A stretch of 64,000 bases of DNA from Endobacterium cereale (GTDB lineage: Bacteria; Pseudomonadota; Alphaproteobacteria; Rhizobiales; Rhizobiaceae), in contig NZ_WIXI01000050.1 of NCBI RefSeq assembly GCF_009617585.1, positions 434,001 through 498,000 of the forward strand, in the 5' to 3' direction. The position numbers were made by a program, and so were the translations under genes. Positions 61,688 through 64,000 of this stretch are shown one piece after another (the first letter of the stretch is position 1; each line of letters begins with the position of its first letter). Below the pieces are notes generated by a model. The model was not told the DNA's origin, ran no database searches, and saw only the letters and a program-made list of their open reading frames with translations.

Positions 61688-62434
61688 ATGACCACGACAC
61701 TCCTGTTCCGCGACGATTTCTATCTCTCCACTGCCGAAGGCACGGTCACCGTGCTGCACGAGGATGGTGCGATCGAACTCGACCAGACCTGCTTTTATGC
61801 GACTTCCGGCGGCCAGCCGGGTGATATCGGCTTTTTCGAACGTGCCGATGGGTCTCGCATCGAGATCGCCACCACCCGCAACGGCGCCACCAAGGACATC
61901 ATTCTGCATGTTCCGGCTGAGGGCCAGCAGCCACCGCTGGTGGGCGAAAAGCTGACGATCCACATCGACTGGCCGCGCCGCTACAAGCTGATGCGCATGC
62001 ACACCGCCTGCCATATTCTGTCGGTCGTCTGCCCTTACCCGGTCACCGGCGCCGCCGTCGGCGAGGATGAATCGCGCATCGATTTCGACATGAGCGACAT
62101 TCCCGACCCACTCGACAAGGCGACGGCCACCGAGCGGATGATGGCGCTCGTCAACGAAAATCATCCGGTTTACCTGCAATGGATCACCGACGAGGAACTG
62201 GCCGCCAATCCGGATCTGGTCAAATCCAAGAACGTGCGCCCGCCGGTCGGCCTCGGCCGTGTCAGCCTCGTCTGCATCGGTGAAAATTCCAGTATCGACA
62301 GCCAGCCTTGCGGCGGCACACATGTGTCGGAAACGCAGGAAGTCGGTGCCGTCTACATTTCCAAGATCGAAAAGAAGGGCAAGGAGAACCGCCGGTTCCG
62401 TATCCGCTTCGGCACACCCGAAGAAACGGCCTGA
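61688..62434 (+). CDS. AlaX-type alanyl-tRNA editing protein
   Basis: 248 residues. The N-terminal beta domain is related to the AlaRS editing region (DQTCFYATSGGQPGDIG). The zinc site is HTACHILS (HxxxH, about residue 105) and CGGTHV (CxxxH, about 204). It hydrolyses Ser- or Gly-charged tRNA-Ala in trans. It starts 7 bases after cysK at ATG 61688. Freestanding editing next to cysteine synthesis is common in rhizobia and may guard against mischarging. Confidence 0.92.
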   Translation: MTTTLLFRDDFYLSTAEGTVTVLHEDGAIELDQTCFYATSGGQPGDIGFFERADGSRIEIATTRNGATKDIILHVPAEGQQPPLVGEKLTIHIDWPRRYKLMRMHTACHILSVVCPYPVTGAAVGEDESRIDFDMSDIPDPLDKATATERMMALVNENHPVYLQWITDEELAANPDLVKSKNVRPPVGLGRVSLVCIGENSSIDSQPCGGTHVSETQEVGAVYISKIEKKGKENRRFRIRFGTPEETA

Positions 62435-62471
62435 ACGCTACTCTGATATTGCCATACAAAGGGAGACTGCC

Positions 62472-63890
62472 ATGAGCGGAGCAAAAAGCCGTTTCGTCGT
62501 ATCCGCTGACTGGGTTGAAAAACAGCTCGGCACAAGGGGGTTTCGCGTTATCGACGCCGCCTGGTATCTGCCTGCGCATAATCGCAATGGTGCCGCCGAA
62601 TATGCCGGCGGCCACATCCCCGGCGCGGTGTTTTTCGACCAGGACGTGATTGCCGACCACACGACCGGCCTGCCGCACAGCCTGCCCTCGCCCGAATATT
62701 TTGCAGAGGAAATCGGCAAGCTCGGCATTTCCGAACACGACACGATCGTTGTTTACGACGGTCCCGGTTTCTTTTCCGCGCCGCGCGTGTGGTGGATGCT
62801 GCGAACCATGGGTGCCGAAAACGTCTATGTGCTCGATGGCGGCCTCGACGGCTGGAAGGCGGAAAACCGCCCGCTCGAAACCGATTTGGGCGAACCGGTA
62901 CCGACAACGTTTACCCCGCATTTCCGCCAGCGCCGTGTCACGAGCTTTTCGGAAATGCGCGCCGTCGTCGATAGCCGCGTTCGGCAGGTGGTCGATGCCC
63001 GCGGTGCCGGCCGTTTTACGGGAGACGAAGCCGAACCGCGTGCCGGAATGCGTTCCGGCCATATGCCCGGCGCCCGCAGCCTGCCCGCCACAAGCCTGTC
63101 GGCCAATGGCCACTTCCACGATCTCGCGACGCTGAAGCGCATGATGGATGAGGCCGGAATCGATCTCTCGCAACCGGTCGTCACCAGCTGCGGCTCGGGC
63201 GTCACCGCCGCCGTCATCACGCTGGCGCTGGAATCGCTCGGCCATACCGACAATTCGCTCTATGATGGATCGTGGTCGGAATGGGGTTCGCGCAGCGACA
63301 CCAATATCGTCACCGGTCCGGCCGAGCCGATCGAGCGCAAGGAATCACAGCCGCTCAAGGCACACATCACCCGCCTGGAAATGACGGCGGCGCCAAAGAA
63401 CAGCCTGCCGATCCCGGCAAACATACAGACGGCGCTGATGAGCGTGCAGGACATGCCGCTCAGCTATTATCGTTATCTCTACCGGCAGGTGGGAAAACGC
63501 TGGCACTGGTATGAACGGCTGCGCATGAGCGATGCGGAACTGTCGGAAATCCTCAACAGTTCCAAAGTCAGCGTCACCGTGCTTTACGTCAACGGCGCAC
63601 CGGCCGGCTTTTTCGAATTGAACAAGCTGAATGACGATCTTGTCGAACTTTCGTATTTCGGCCTGTTCGAACGCGCTATCGGCATGGGCATCGGCAAATG
63701 GTTCCTGCTGCAGGCGCTTTACGCCGCATGGCAGGACAATCCGAAAAAGGTCACCGTCAACACCAACACGCTCGACCATCCGCGCGCATTGCAGCTTTAC
63801 CAGATGATGGGCTTCTCGCCGGTCGGCACCAGCGAAGCCTGGGTGCCGCCGATGTCGGATGCCGAACTGCTGATGGCGCTTGATCGCTAA
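62472..63890 (+). CDS. sseA: Mercaptopyruvate sulfurtransferase fused to a GNAT acetyltransferase
   Basis: 472 residues in one uninterrupted frame. Residues about 8-285 are a two-domain rhodanese. The inactive first half has EYAGGHIPGAVFFD. The second half carries the catalytic Cys240 in SCGSGVTAAV, the 3-mercaptopyruvate sulfurtransferase loop, and ends GSWSEWGSRSDTNIVTGPA. After a short linker (EPIERKESQPLK) comes a GNAT domain (about 297-472): VTVLYVNGAPAGFFELNKL, then the acetyl-CoA loop region AIGMGIGKWFLLQAL, and TNTLDHPRALQLYQMMGF. The two are usually separate genes. An internal ATG at 63381 could also start the GNAT part alone. No frameshift or stop separates them. Confidence 0.9.
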   Translation: MSGAKSRFVVSADWVEKQLGTRGFRVIDAAWYLPAHNRNGAAEYAGGHIPGAVFFDQDVIADHTTGLPHSLPSPEYFAEEIGKLGISEHDTIVVYDGPGFFSAPRVWWMLRTMGAENVYVLDGGLDGWKAENRPLETDLGEPVPTTFTPHFRQRRVTSFSEMRAVVDSRVRQVVDARGAGRFTGDEAEPRAGMRSGHMPGARSLPATSLSANGHFHDLATLKRMMDEAGIDLSQPVVTSCGSGVTAAVITLALESLGHTDNSLYDGSWSEWGSRSDTNIVTGPAEPIERKESQPLKAHITRLEMTAAPKNSLPIPANIQTALMSVQDMPLSYYRYLYRQVGKRWHWYERLRMSDAELSEILNSSKVSVTVLYVNGAPAGFFELNKLNDDLVELSYFGLFERAIGMGIGKWFLLQALYAAWQDNPKKVTVNTNTLDHPRALQLYQMMGFSPVGTSEAWVPPMSDAELLMALDR

Positions 63891-63966
63891 AAACAGGGCG
63901 CAAGGATTTGCAGTCCTTTCACCTCAGGCAAGAAACGGGTGGCGGCCGACCGGCATCCGTTTCATC

Positions 63967-63988
63967 TCTCCCGAAACCGAACGGGAGA
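63967..63988 (+). promoter_or_regulatory. Hairpin enclosing the ribosome site of the last gene
   Basis: TCTCCCG (63967-63973) pairs with CGGGAGA (63982-63988). The second arm is the GGGAGA ribosome-binding site of the ATG at 63994, so its folding would mask translation initiation. Confidence 0.45.
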
Positions 63989-63993
63989 CAGAC

Positions 63994-64000
63994 ATGCACA
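63994..64000 (+). CDS. Start of a further gene, cut by the window edge
   Basis: An ATG at 63994 with GGGAGA six bases upstream begins Met-His; nothing more is visible, so the product cannot be named. Confidence 0.4.

Overview
The window looks like chromosome from an alphaproteobacterium of the Rhizobium/Agrobacterium group. Evidence: a gene order and gene set characteristic of Rhizobiaceae (SPOR protein, nagZ, scpAB, tatABC, serS, surE, pcm, LysM/LytM factor; dgt, erpA, xthA, exoR; valS next to the polar organiser popZ), DUF1127 micro-proteins, and an anti-Shine-Dalgarno small RNA of the alpha-r14/NfeR1 type. It is core-like DNA: I see no insertion sequence, prophage, integrase or CRISPR array. 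Three tRNA genes are present (Leu-UAG, Cys-GCA, Asn-GUU).

Layout. 1-5.6 kb: end of a glutathione transferase, an HtrA-like protein that has lost its catalytic triad, a small secreted protein, pepT, an ABC-F ATPase and a coupled pair of tiny membrane proteins. 5.7-11 kb: tig, tRNA-Leu, a triple CCUCCUCCC small RNA, two DUF1127 genes, a long unexplained structured non-coding stretch with a dispersed repeat, and trmFO. 11-16.2 kb: yajC and two homologues of mitochondrial complex I assembly factors, a P-loop ATPase, and an NlpD/DipM-like LysM/LytM lipoprotein. 16.3-30 kb: one long leftward block (argS, dgt, SPOR protein, nagZ, scpA, scpB, tatA, tatB, tatC, serS, surE, pcm) combining cell-wall recycling, chromosome condensation, folded-protein export and translation. 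30-40 kb: erpA, xthA, a frameshifted gene, exoR (regulator of exopolysaccharide and acid response), a FadL-like porin, valS, popZ and a second isoaspartyl methyltransferase-like gene. 40-45 kb: small membrane and hypothetical proteins, ExoD-like and DUF805 proteins.

45-64 kb is more physiological. A MarR regulator faces a three-gene periplasmic FAD/cytochrome c sugar or alcohol dehydrogenase. Next come a PleD-like diguanylate cyclase and several small genes. A TctDE two-component system and an extra solute-binding protein flank a tctCBA tripartite transporter, with a tandem TGTCAG site in front of tctC. Last are an orphan ChrR-like cupin protein, cysK, an AlaX-type editing protein and a single reading frame joining mercaptopyruvate sulfurtransferase to a GNAT acetyltransferase. 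The window ends at the first two codons of another gene.

The most unusual items are the sulfurtransferase-GNAT fusion, the triad-less HtrA homologue, the ChrR-like protein without its zinc cysteines or a sigma-factor partner, the structured region before trmFO, and several small genes below usual annotation size.
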